23,954 nt of DNA from Apostichopus parvimensis (lineage: Eukaryota; Echinodermata; Holothuroidea; Aspidochirotida; Stichopodidae), in the NCBI GenBank assembly GCA_000934455.1, contig KN884661.1, positions 183,041 through 206,994 on the forward strand, written 5' to 3'. Shown here in pieces: positions 12,501 through 20,265 of the stretch. Under the pieces are notes generated by a model, which was not told the DNA's origin, made no database searches, and was given only the letters and a program-made list of their open reading frames with translations. Position 1 is the stretch's first letter, and the number at the start of each line of letters is the position of its first letter. The translations under genes were made by a program, and so were the position numbers.

Positions 12501-15500
12501 TGTAATTCTATTTTACTGAAGGTCCCAGAGTGTTTAATCATTCAACTTCCGAGATACGGCAAGAAATACAAACTTTATGATTGGATCATTCCAAGCCTTG
12601 AGATGGATATCAATGCACTCATCAGAGACAGTGAGTTAATTGCATTTTTTATATAATGTGAAGTTTTTATCATCATCTCATATTTTTTGGGTCGGAAAGA
12701 AAGTCTACTGATAGAGCTCACATGCAATAAATTCCATTCCAAAAAAAAGGTGACCTAATACCGAATCTTGAAGAAAACTGCTACATTTTTTTCATCCCTC
12801 ACCACTAACCTTTCTGAACCCCAATAATTAGTACCCATATCTCTTCCTGATTGTTTGTTGGTATAAAGGATCGCGTATAATTGCTTTCCTGATGCTACAA
12901 ATTGCACTTTCTTGGTTTCGTATGACATGATGTATTGGTTCTGTTCATTGCCATCAAAGGAATTACTTTGGTTTGGTCAGAATTATTCATGTTTGCAACA
13001 TTTTGAAACTATAAAGTTCTTTCAGCTGTATTTCTCTTTTCAATGCAATACTTTTTAATACAATACTATCCATAGTGGCATCCTCTTTCCATGAGATTCC
13101 TGGGTAAAGCATTTAAGGCTTTTTTGTTAAAGTTTACATAGTTGCAGAGTCAAGGTCAATATGTAAAATAAGCAAAAGATGACACCAACACTGAAACTCA
13201 CAGAAAACCATTAGAAACTTTCTTGACGACAACTTCTTTGTCACCTACCACGTACTGAAGAAAGTAACAATGTCATTAATCCCCACATTTTTTATGCTTG
13301 TCTGTTGCTCCATGGACCCTTAAAGCAGCATTTTGCGTTTAATCGCCGTTTTCTACTTTTTTGACATGTCCATCGAGTTTTTTACATATATCAATCACAA
13401 AACAGCAAACTAAGATATCAGCCAAGTTTTTCCCTGCCAACTTCGTTAATTGGCGAGTAATTAAGGATAATTGCAGAGAATGAGAAAAGTATCCACGACA
13501 AAATTCCACATTTAAAATTAATCGTATACAGTTCCCCAAACCCACTAGTTTGAATTCAACCAATCAGAGATGCAGGTTTAGTTATGAGCCGTTGCTAAAA
13601 ATAGATTCAAGATTTTGCGTTGGTACAACCAGGGAGTTGTTATCGAACTCCCTGGTACAACTGCCATATAGACTGTACACAAATCAAGCTTGGTGTTGTA
13701 TTACGTATTGGTCAATGACGTTCGTAGTGTTTAAATATTCATATTATGGGCGAGGTTTATTGGGATCCCAACGGAAAATATCTTGGAGAAAAACAAAGGT
13801 GAAAGTTGCAAATATTTAGACTTTTATGCCACCATTTGAAGTAAGATTTAAATAGATAAGCTAGTTATGTATGTCGTTATGGCATAGTGGAGTCAGTGAG
13901 GTTGAGAAATATCATAGAAAAGGACGCAAAATGCTGCTTTAAAAACGGAACTTTCATAAAGTTTGAAGGTGCATTTTTTTTTAATTTACCACCATCAATG
14001 GGTAATATACAAAACCAGTTAAGAAATCATAAGCAATCTTAACAAAGGTGCAATGCATTATTCCACTAAAAGTACACAAGGATCTAAAGGCAGAGGTTTA
14101 CAAATGGAAAACTAAGCCTAATGAACCCACGTCAGTACCGATCTATTTCCATGTATAAAACAGAGTATTATCAAGCTGTTTCACATTGTTAGCTCAAAGG
14201 AATAATTTAGTGCACACATTTTGTTTTACAGATTTTTCAGGCTTTTGAAACTTATTTCTCATAAACTACTGAAAATAGTATGTTTCTGTGTACAAAAAAC
14301 TGCTATTCATCTTTTCATATACAGTATGTAGCAAATTTGCTCATTTTGCATAGCATTTAGCTATTCTATACAGAATACATTTGCTGAGGCTCCTAGTTAA
14401 TGGAAATTTGATACATGATACACAAATTTTGAGCACTAATCTCTCTCACTTTGGAATGTAACTGTGAAACATTTTCCTGTTCTTTGTGGGACTCCCTAAT
14501 AGCTGTCCATATGTTTAATCAAAGCCTTCTCCTTCGGCTGTATAAAATGTCTTCCCCAAATTTCTTTACTGCTCTGTGTTAAACATGATAAAATGTATAA
14601 CAAGATTGATGTAATAATCATGGGTTCTATGATCATTGTTGGTCTAATCTACAAAAATAAATTAATTTTGCTTTACAGGTCCCCGACAGTGCAGTATCTG
14701 TGCTAAACTTGCCTTTGTAGAATGTAAGGACTGCACACCTGAGGCAACAGATGAAGACAGAGATGTCATTCAAAGCTTCTGTAGAGATTGCTACCTTGCA
14801 AAACATGTGAGATATTTTATCTTCAATATATGCATTACCTACAAAGTTAGTCTGAAACCCATATTATCGTTCTTTGAAATGTAACTTTGATATATGCATG
14901 CTTCATAAATAAATTCCTTATGCATGGGCAATCAGTGTGTACCTCCCCTGCCCGATTGCTAAGCTTCCCATTCAAGTACTCTGCAGTTATTCTTGTGGTA
15001 ATATGTGCAAAGTAAAGCATGTTTAGCAACTGGTAACATGATAACCAAGACAATGCAATCTTGAACGTAAGAACTATTCAAGCGCAAATATTATAAATAA
15101 ATAAAGTTTCAGGGTAATAACAAACTAGTGATGTTCATGCTTCATATATACTGTACCACAGGGTAGTGTGATATTTTAATTTACCAAACTTAGCATAATG
15201 TGTTTTTTTCTAGTGCTACACCATTTACTCTTCTGTGTAGTTTTGCTGTTTTGTGCTGTCATCATCCGGAAATTTCTGCAAAAGCGATCAGAATAGAATT
15301 TGATTATACATGATACATATCAATAATTTATTTGATACTACAAATTATTATAGCGCACTGTTCGCTCAGATTTCAATAAATGTAAAGCTGGCAGAGTTCT
15401 GGGTAATCATGTAATGTTTCTCTATTGAATTCTAAATTTGAGTTTATCAATTTCAACTTAAATGACTTCGGCTGCTATTCCATTGAGAACATTTCAGTTG

Positions 15501-18500
15501 TGTCAGATGGGTTGTTGTGTCGATACATTAGGGAAATCACAACATTGAATGTGCAATCAGAGACGATACCATCGTTATTTTACTGTAGCATACTGAACAT
15601 AGATATGTATTTCAGTATCTTAATTCATGAATATTCAGTTTAGTTAATGTTATGTATGTGTCTTTGTTGCTGCAGAAAGCTCCTCAATGTGTTCTCCCAA
15701 AAGAGGGTATTATATGTTGCTTATTTGTTGCAGAATGACTAGATACCCTTGTATGGACAATATGTTTAGTACCAGTGTCCACTTGAGTGTCCCATGTAAA
15801 TTCAGTATCAGTTTATGGTCTATGTATTTTATTTGTTGTAGAAAAGAAAGAAACATAAAATTACAAACCTGTCTGTACCTCTTGAAGTTACCAAGATGTT
15901 TCATGAGATAGCAGAAAAGGTTGATGAAGATTACATTGCCGAAAAGACTCAGCATCTTTATCCAGAACACAGAATGGAGTTGTTTTCTGTCGTCTGCATC
16001 GAAACAAGTCACTACGTGGCCTTTGTAAAGACTGGTAGTGAAGATGGTGAACAGTGGGTGTTCTTTGATAGCATGGCTGACAGACAAGGTAGGTTTCAAG
16101 TCACAACTACCTCTCTGGTGGTAGGAATTTGAAGACATATAATTTTAATCTTCATGAAACCTTTACTGTTCTTGCAGTTATCTATGAACAGTGGTCCCCA
16201 AACGTGTAGGTCCATGAACTCGGATCTTCCATATGGAGCCACCATTCCTCAGAAGCGATGCTTGGAATGCATCAGGCTAGGTTGGACTATGTAATTGATG
16301 TCATAAAATATAACTAAATGGATCTCCATCAGCAAACTCAAAAGCTAGATAAACTTTGAAATATCTGAAGAACTCCCCGACTCACCGAAACAATTTTTGA
16401 ACTCATTTGTTTTTCACACCCATTAGCTTTCAGCTGTCAATCAACAATTCACAGGAGTTGGCTGATTGTAATCACTGGACTAACTTTTTATTTAAGTCAC
16501 TTGATTTTAGTTTAAAGAAGGTCAGTGTTTTACAATCAATATAAAACAAAGAAAAGCAACTTTGCTAAATTGTGGGACAGCTTATTGAAGTGACTGCTGT
16601 ATGATGCATGTATCATAACATCTGTTAAAGAAAAATGAATGATAACATAATTCTGCATTCTTGAAAAAACATGGCACTTAAATCAGATACAAAATATCAG
16701 TTTTTGTTTTTATCTTGAAGTAAACGACACATTGCTTTATACAAACCATAAGTCTATGAGAATACTGCAGTTTCTATTAACTAGTTGAAAGTATCAGTTC
16801 ATAGCTGGATTACTCCTTGTCAATCCTCACCCCTCTACTCTTTTTTATACAGAATTCCATGTAATGCCACTCACTCTATCAATGTTCTTTTTTTTATAAT
16901 TCCTCACCGGAGGCAAAAGGAATCGTAAGTGATGACGTATGCTTGTGTATGTGACACCTGCTTGTAAACAGGGTAACTCAAAAACTTTATGGTGGATTAA
17001 CTTCACAGTTGGTGTGTGCATCTGTTGTATTGGGTACAAGAATCCTATTCTTTACTGTGAAGGACAAAGGTCATTTTAGGTCAACAGCTGAAAGTCTAAT
17101 AACTTTATTAAGACAATATGGTTCATCTCTTTTGAAATTCATACTTGGTATGTAGATCCGGCTTGGTGATTAAAAAAGAACTCTATTGAAACTGGTAGAG
17201 GTCAAAGGTCACCAGGTGTCGCATTCTGAAATCCTTTGTGAACATGTTTTCTCCAAAATTAAAGCTACAATTAATCTGTGAGTTCTGATGCTATGATTTT
17301 CTGTTGGTGAACATAGTTTGTTCAACTTCAATTCAGTTTAGTTTTGTGAAGCAATCAATATACAATAGAGCTCAAGTAATCTTTCAACAATACATAGCCA
17401 GCCAGGAAATGAAATCTGCTTCAAATGAATTGATACTCTTCTGTTGGGTGCTTTAAAACACACTGAGTGGCCCTTATCAGTTTTCACACTCAGAGCTTCA
17501 AGGGATCCTTGGGTTATATCAAATGGCCTCAAACTTGGCTCAAGTGGTCAACAGGTTACCTTAAATGGTCTCTAAATTGGCCTTATTCTCTGTAATTTAT
17601 ACTAGATGACTTTGTCTTTGGCAGTAAGTTGTGAAAACATTTCACAGTCAATAAATAATGTCATGTAACTCTCATTCATTATTAAAAGTTATTAAAGAGT
17701 TGATTGGTGGTTGGCTGATTTGCTCAAAATTGTTGAAAGAACATATCCATTTTCTTTTACGTTTAGGTGATCAACATGGTTACAACATTCCTGAAGTGGC
17801 TCATTTGAAGAACTTCAGGCAACAAATGGAAAGTGACAGCCTCAGAAGAGATATGAAAAGACACGATTTTTCAAAATACTTGAAGAGACTGCTATCAGAT
17901 GCCTACATATGCTTCTATAGACCTGTCAAGAATAGAACATCTTCCAATATGGACACCAATTCTCAAACCACACACGTTAGAAGTGCACAGGGAAACCGTG
18001 GGCCCTATTCAGAAAGTAATCAAATTTTGCAGCCTCATCACAGCCTCGGTCATACAGACTCACCATACCAAAAGACTTTCAATCAAGAACCAATTAATCA
18101 GCACGTGCCTCAGAAAAGTAGCAGTAACCAAAGGATTGAGCCAGAAGAAAGAAGAGTAATGTCACAGGGATTTGGAGACAGGGACTTGAGCCGTGGGCAG
18201 CAACATGATAACCCTATGTATGATCAGGTGGCTAATAGCTGTACAGATAAAGTTACTCATCAGAATACAAGATGTGCAGATGAGATAACAGATGAAAATC
18301 GTATGGATTGGGAACCCAGTGAAAACAGGGAAAAATGCAACAGCAGTCAACAAAGTGGATATCCAAGCAACTACAGCACTGACCAACACGGCCAAAACAG
18401 TGGAAATTTGAAGGACCGTGGCATTGACCAACAACCAAGGAACTACAAAAGCAATCAAAACATTGGACAATTAAGTAACTACACCTCTGACCGACACAGT

Positions 18501-19148
18501 TCACATGTCTCCCCAGACACTAGTTATACAGGTGTTAACCAGTTGGGGAGTAGATCTGATAACATCAGATCTCAAGGAGTATCAACAAAACATGAAAATC
18601 CTAAAGGTCAAAGGAGCAACAATGATATGGAATCGTCCCAACAGCAAGCTTTGACACATCCAACTTCCACTTATCCTCCCAATCGAGTAGCTAGGAATAA
18701 ACACCGCAATGAGCAACAAGATCAGAGGTTGACTCATCAAACCAGTCCTGGAGATAGCTTGACCAGCAATCAAGACTCCCCTGGATCCTCCACAAACTAC
18801 AGGAAGGCTGCTCTACCACATTCTCAGCGGGATGGGTTGGAAGCTCACATGACTCAAAACATCAATCCCCAATGTGACAGTATGAGTCCACATGCTTCAC
18901 TCAACAGAGACCAAGCTGGATATTCTAAGGGAAAGAGCTTGATAACACCAAATGAGATCACATCAAAAACTTCACAAGGAAATCAAAGTAAGGGTGAAAT
19001 GAAGAAAAACTCAGAAGATGATAGAAGTGATAGCTCCCACTATTCAGAGTTAAGATTTGACTCCAGTGTAAGTGATGATGTGGATATGAAAAGTTATTAT
19101 GTCGTACACCCTCATGAGACCTCACTTGCAGGAAGTTCAGATGTCTAA
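3229..19148 (+). CDS. CYLD: CYLD-like deubiquitinase with two N-terminal Death-fold domains (11 coding exons; 5' end uncertain)
   Basis: Spliced from 3229-3537, 5647-5922, 6460-6668, 8226-8394, 9819-10071, 10820-10978, 11179-11311, 12522-12630, 14679-14806, 15842-16088 and 17767-19148; every junction is in frame with GT-AG borders. Counted from the ATG at 3249 the protein has 1,117 residues. Order: Death domain 1-80, Death-like domain about 103-188, linker 189-220, CAP-Gly about 221-298, USP about 343-710, polar tail 711-1117. The Cys box (NSCYMD, Cys352), His box (ETSHYVAF, His632) and FFDSMAD (Asp651) match CYLD closely, as does the B-box-like insert. CYLD family enzymes cut K63- and M1-linked ubiquitin chains in the cytoplasm and restrain NF-kB and death signalling. 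Vertebrate CYLD has three CAP-Gly domains, no Death domain and no such tail. Family assignment is very secure; Death-domain identity and start codon are less so. Confidence 0.93.
3538..5646. other. Intron 1
   Basis: AT-rich intron between the two Death-domain exons. I see no exon, RNA gene or clear repeat in it. Frames that are open near 5106-5573 have no protein-like pattern. Confidence 0.7.
5647..5922 (+). CDS. CYLD: Coding exon 2: second Death-like domain
   Basis: The acceptor is TTTATATCAG and the donor TCAG|GTATTA; the exon is 276 bases, phase 1 at both ends. Residues 97-188 are almost wholly helical in character: [11 protein letters not shown] (helix 2 like), [19 protein letters not shown] (helix 4 with its Trp) and [24 protein letters not shown] (helices 5-6). 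The spacing and the final 'L..LL......A.EL' pattern fit a Death domain, but the usual Trp of helix 2 is absent and helix 1 is short. A different death fold such as DED or CARD remains possible. It joins exon 1 through KKATPGSRR, a short loop, so the two would form a tandem. Confidence 0.75.
5923..6459. other. Intron 2
   Basis: AT-rich intron between the second Death-like exon and the CAP-Gly exons; nothing else recognised apart from a short T-run near 6092. Confidence 0.75.
6460..6668 (+). CDS. CYLD: Coding exon 3: linker and first half of the CAP-Gly domain
   Basis: Acceptor TTCCTTTAG, donor CTG|GTAAGT. Residues 189-220 form a Pro/Glu-rich flexible linker ([16 protein letters not shown]). 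From about 221 the reading [20 protein letters not shown] begins a CAP-Gly barrel, continuing GEIKGIDGH and ILAGVEL; the exon stops within the G-V-E-L-D motif, in phase 0. The CAP-Gly match is clear because the next exon completes the motif exactly. Confidence 0.93.
7087..7122. repeat. Inverted repeat, 11-bp arms
   Basis: AAACGTTTAAA at 7087-7097 is perfectly complementary to TTTAAACGTTT at 7112-7122, with 14 bases between. Each arm also contains the self-complementary AAACGTTT. No known element is recognised. Confidence 0.6.
7344..7925. repeat. Degenerate repeat block with AGGTCA motifs (copy A)
   Basis: Three diverged units begin with CTTGTAAAC-like sequence followed by GATATC at 7344, 7651 and 7775. 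They share later phrases: CTCATATTTGGCATRTG, then TACAAGAACC, TTTTGTTTT, and RGGTCAAAGGTCATTT. The last unit holds a perfect direct repeat AGGTCA-A-AGGTCA at 7873-7885. A related copy lies in intron 10 in the same direction. The family is not one I can name. Confidence 0.7.
8226..8394 (+). CDS. CYLD: Coding exon 4: second half of the CAP-Gly domain
   Basis: Acceptor TTTTATTCAAAG, donor GACG|GTAAGT. Residues 259-314 read [19 protein letters not shown] and then SRCKPDSRF. This corresponds to the third CAP-Gly domain of CYLD, the one nearest the catalytic domain, which in mammals contacts NEMO. The GKNDG signature of tubulin-binding CAP-Gly domains is GGTDG here. The remaining residues (about 299-314, Lys-rich) start the link to the USP domain. 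Confidence 0.93.
8395..9818. other. Intron 4
   Basis: AT-rich intron between the CAP-Gly and USP exons. No gene, RNA or confident repeat seen. Confidence 0.75.
9819..10071 (+). CDS. CYLD: Coding exon 5: start of USP domain with catalytic cysteine
   Basis: Acceptor CTCATTAG, donor AGAAG|GTTTGT (a weak but valid donor). Residues 315-342 are an acidic linker. The USP domain starts at about [17 protein letters not shown]; the TGC codon of nucleophile Cys352 lies at 9929-9931 and Asn350 is in the oxyanion-hole position. The exon ends at IVNPLR, a stretch strongly conserved in CYLD. Confidence 0.95.
10072..10819. other. Intron 5
   Basis: AT-rich intron inside the USP domain, opened by the weak donor GTTTGT. 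Nothing further recognised. Confidence 0.75.
10820..10978 (+). CDS. CYLD: Coding exon 6: USP domain (EEKDPEEF segment)
   Basis: Acceptor TTTGACAATAG, donor ATCAG|GTATGT. It encodes residues 399-451, including IGYVRADYV and [17 protein letters not shown], the CYLD counterpart of the helical thumb region of USP enzymes. The junction codon is AG|C and keeps the frame. Confidence 0.93.
11179..11311 (+). CDS. CYLD: Coding exon 7: USP domain (VYQIF segment)
   Basis: Acceptor TTTTCTTTTCCACAG, donor AAG|GTGACT. Residues 452-496 include [13 protein letters not shown] and [15 protein letters not shown], matching the CYLD segment between the thumb and the fingers-equivalent region. The intron before it is the shortest in the gene, at 200 bases. 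Confidence 0.92.
11312..12521. other. Intron 7
   Basis: Apart from the LINE-tail fragment at 12093-12160, no feature is recognised. The part near 11830-11880 has GATTGG and CACGTG motifs, but nothing that would make it a promoter. Confidence 0.7.
12093..12160 (-). mobile_element. 3' tail of an L2/CR1-like LINE (or a SINE sharing that tail)
   Basis: Read on the minus strand, the segment runs TTTGTAAAGCGCTTTGAAA, then AAGCACTATATAGATGTAA and ends in an ATT microsatellite (12093-12112 on the plus strand). A GCGCTTT...GC-CTATATA hairpin followed by ATT or AAT repeats is the common 3' end of L2-clade LINEs and of SINEs that borrow their machinery. The body of the element, if any remains, would lie to the right; I could not recognise it. 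Confidence 0.6.
12522..12630 (+). CDS. CYLD: Coding exon 8: USP domain (LIIQLPR segment)
   Basis: Acceptor TTTTACTGAAG, donor GACA|GTGAGT. Residues 497-532 read [17 protein letters not shown] and [21 protein letters not shown] is the USP motif that precedes the His box region, and the PSLE element is typical of CYLD. Confidence 0.93.
13320..13942. mobile_element. TTAA-flanked MITE-like element 2 (piggyBac type)
   Basis: A 615-bp unit (13324-13938) with TTAA direct duplications at 13320-13323 and 13939-13942. The terminal inverted repeats match perfectly over 15 bp: AGCAGCATTTTGCGT on the left and ACGCAAAATGCTGCT on the right. No transposase frame is present. The ends are unrelated to those of element 1, so it is a different family. 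Perfect ends suggest fairly recent insertion or continued mobility. Confidence 0.87.
13628..13656. repeat. Internal hairpin of MITE-like element 2
   Basis: ACCAGGGAGTT (13628-13638) pairs perfectly with AACTCCCTGGT (13646-13656) across a 7-base loop. It lies near the middle of the TTAA-flanked element, so it is probably part of its structure rather than a separate signal. Confidence 0.7.
14679..14806 (+). CDS. CYLD: Coding exon 9: B-box-like zinc insert of the USP domain
   Basis: Acceptor TTTGCTTTACAG, donor CAT|GTGAGA. Residues 533-575 hold Cys pairs CSIC (537, 540), CKDC (548, 551) and CRDC (567, 570), followed by His575; the next exon adds His580. This C-C-C-C-C-C-H-H pattern is the B-box-type zinc site that sits inside the CYLD catalytic domain and is a family hallmark. 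Confidence 0.94.
14807..15841. other. Intron 9
   Basis: AT-rich intron between the zinc-insert exon and the His/Asp exon. Nothing further recognised. Confidence 0.75.
15842..16088 (+). CDS. CYLD: Coding exon 10: USP domain with catalytic His and Asp
   Basis: Acceptor TATTTGTTGTAG, donor CAAG|GTAGGT. Residues 576-657 contain [16 protein letters not shown], then [19 protein letters not shown] and [12 protein letters not shown]. His632 is encoded at 16010-16012 and Asp651 at 16067-16069. Both fit the catalytic triad of CYLD, so the enzyme is predicted to be active. Confidence 0.95.
16089..17766. other. Intron 10
   Basis: Contains the second copy of the AGGTCA-bearing repeat (16935-17290). A CAGTGGTCCCCA motif at 16189 recalls hAT transposon ends, but no matching right end was found. 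Confidence 0.7.
16935..17290. repeat. Degenerate repeat block with AGGTCA motifs (copy B)
   Basis: Starts with TGTGTATGTGACACCTGCTTGTAAAC-type sequence like that leading copy A, then GGTAACTC, TACAAGAATCC, ACAAAGGTCATTTTAGGTCA, and a second unit with ACTTGGTATGTAG and a perfect AGGTCA-A-AGGTCA at 17199-17211. The order and direction match copy A in intron 3. Confidence 0.65.
17767..19148 (+). CDS. CYLD: Last coding exon: end of USP domain plus long polar C-terminal tail
   Basis: Acceptor TTTTACGTTTAG; stop TAA at 19146-19148. The split codon makes [13 protein letters not shown], and the USP domain finishes with [12 protein letters not shown] at about residue 710 (17924), where vertebrate CYLD nearly ends. 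Here the frame stays open for about 405 more residues, rich in Ser, Gln, Asn, His, Asp and Pro, poor in hydrophobics, with no recognised fold, and so probably disordered. An open frame this long in AT-rich DNA is very unlikely by chance. The end carries Ser/Asp-rich patches ([15 protein letters not shown]) and closes SSDV. Loose echoes of NY-S/T-D-x-H occur (NYSTDQH, NYTSDRH), but no strict tandem repeat. Confidence 0.94.
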
Positions 19149-19610
19149 GTAGATTCAATGGTTTCATGGAGATGCATGACAAAATTATTTTGTTGTTATT
19201 CCACCCCAAACCTCTGTGAAAAAAATTACCTTGAAACAGAAAGATCTTAATACTACAAAACTGAGTTGATTTGTGTAGTCTTTTTGGAAAATTGCGTTCA
19301 TTTGTAGATTTCAATATAAGTGAAGGATATCACTTGGTATGTGACTACTGAGAGCCAGGCATCTGTAAAAATCTTTTCAAATCAATGGATTGCAACAGTT
19401 GTGAACCAACAAGGTTTGTAGTACTTGTTCAATTTGAGATCACATCTTTCTCCCTTATGTGGACAGATTTGCTTTTTATAATGTTGCCAAGGTGGAGAAA
19501 AAACTCAGCAAGTGTATCCCTTGCTTTTGCATCTTTGTTAACTACTATGTGGAGTGAACGTTATAGTAATGGATAGAATAAAATTCTATTCAATGTAACT
19601 TCCCATCTTC
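19149..19610 (+). other. 3' untranslated region of the CYLD-like gene
   Basis: The stretch from the TAA to just past the first good polyadenylation signal contains no gene. Its end is inferred from the signal at 19577 and the T-rich run that follows it; a longer 3' UTR using later signals (for example AATAAA at 22799) cannot be excluded. Confidence 0.6.
19577..19582 (+). terminator. Polyadenylation signal AATAAA
   Basis: A canonical AATAAA lies about 430 bases after the stop codon. A strongly T-rich tract (about 19602-19634) follows about 20 bases later, the usual layout of a downstream element, so cleavage would fall near 19595-19605. Confidence 0.65.
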
Positions 19611-20241
19611 TTTTGTTTTTCTTTCTCTTTTTTAATTAATCAAGATATGTAAAATACTTTAATATTGAAATTCTCACAGTCAAATTATTCATAGGAATCA
19701 TATTAATGGCTTCAGTTGAGGGGTAAGATCATGAATTGCTGTAGCCTGACATGCAGAACCCTGCATATAAAGAAATATGAGTTACAATTTACCACCTCCA
19801 AAGAAAAAACGAATACAAAATTGTAGCTAGTGTTGATGATTAAATATATAGTAGTTTCCAATTGTAGACAGTGAATCCATTGAAAGGAAAGCCTGTGTGC
19901 CATTGGAATGTGCTGTATTCTAAATGTTACTGTAAATACACTATGACTGGAATTTTACTTTATTCATACTTCATTCAAGTTCCTCTCAAAAGATAACAAA
20001 TTGCTTAACATTTTCCAGTTTTAGTTCATGAATACATTGTAGCACTTTGTATCTGAGCTAATCTTTATTCCTTCACAGCAGATTTTATTCTCAAGTTCTT
20101 CTTTTGTTCTCAATGTTATTTTAAGGGATGATTGCTGAAGTAGCAAGATTAGGGGTTGAGTTTTAGAGTTGTTATTTCGATGCTTCCAACTCTACCATTA
20201 AATTAACTGCACAGTTAACTGTATTTGAGTCAATTAACTTA

Positions 20242-20265
20242 CATGTTACCTCAAAAGGTAACATG
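20242..20265. repeat. Perfect short hairpin
   Basis: CATGTTACCT (20242-20251) and AGGTAACATG (20256-20265) pair fully across the 4-base loop CAAA. It is too short for a typical microRNA precursor, and no T-run follows that would mark it as a terminator. Confidence 0.6.

Larger units (their letters stand above)
12631..14678. other. Intron 8
   Basis: The second-longest intron, lengthened by the TTAA-flanked element at 13320-13942. Outside that element no feature is recognised. Confidence 0.75.

Noticed and set aside
15710..16138. 142-residue minus-strand frame across the His/Asp exon
   Set aside because: It is the antisense shadow of the catalytic exon.
16189..16201. CAGTGGTCCCCAA, resembling the left end of a hAT transposon
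   Set aside because: No matching inverted right end and no 8-base duplication was found in the intron.
18162..18773. Minus-strand frames opposite the C-terminal tail
   Set aside because: Shadows of the long plus-strand exon; Cys/hydrophobic bias follows from the complement of Gln/Asn/Ser codons.
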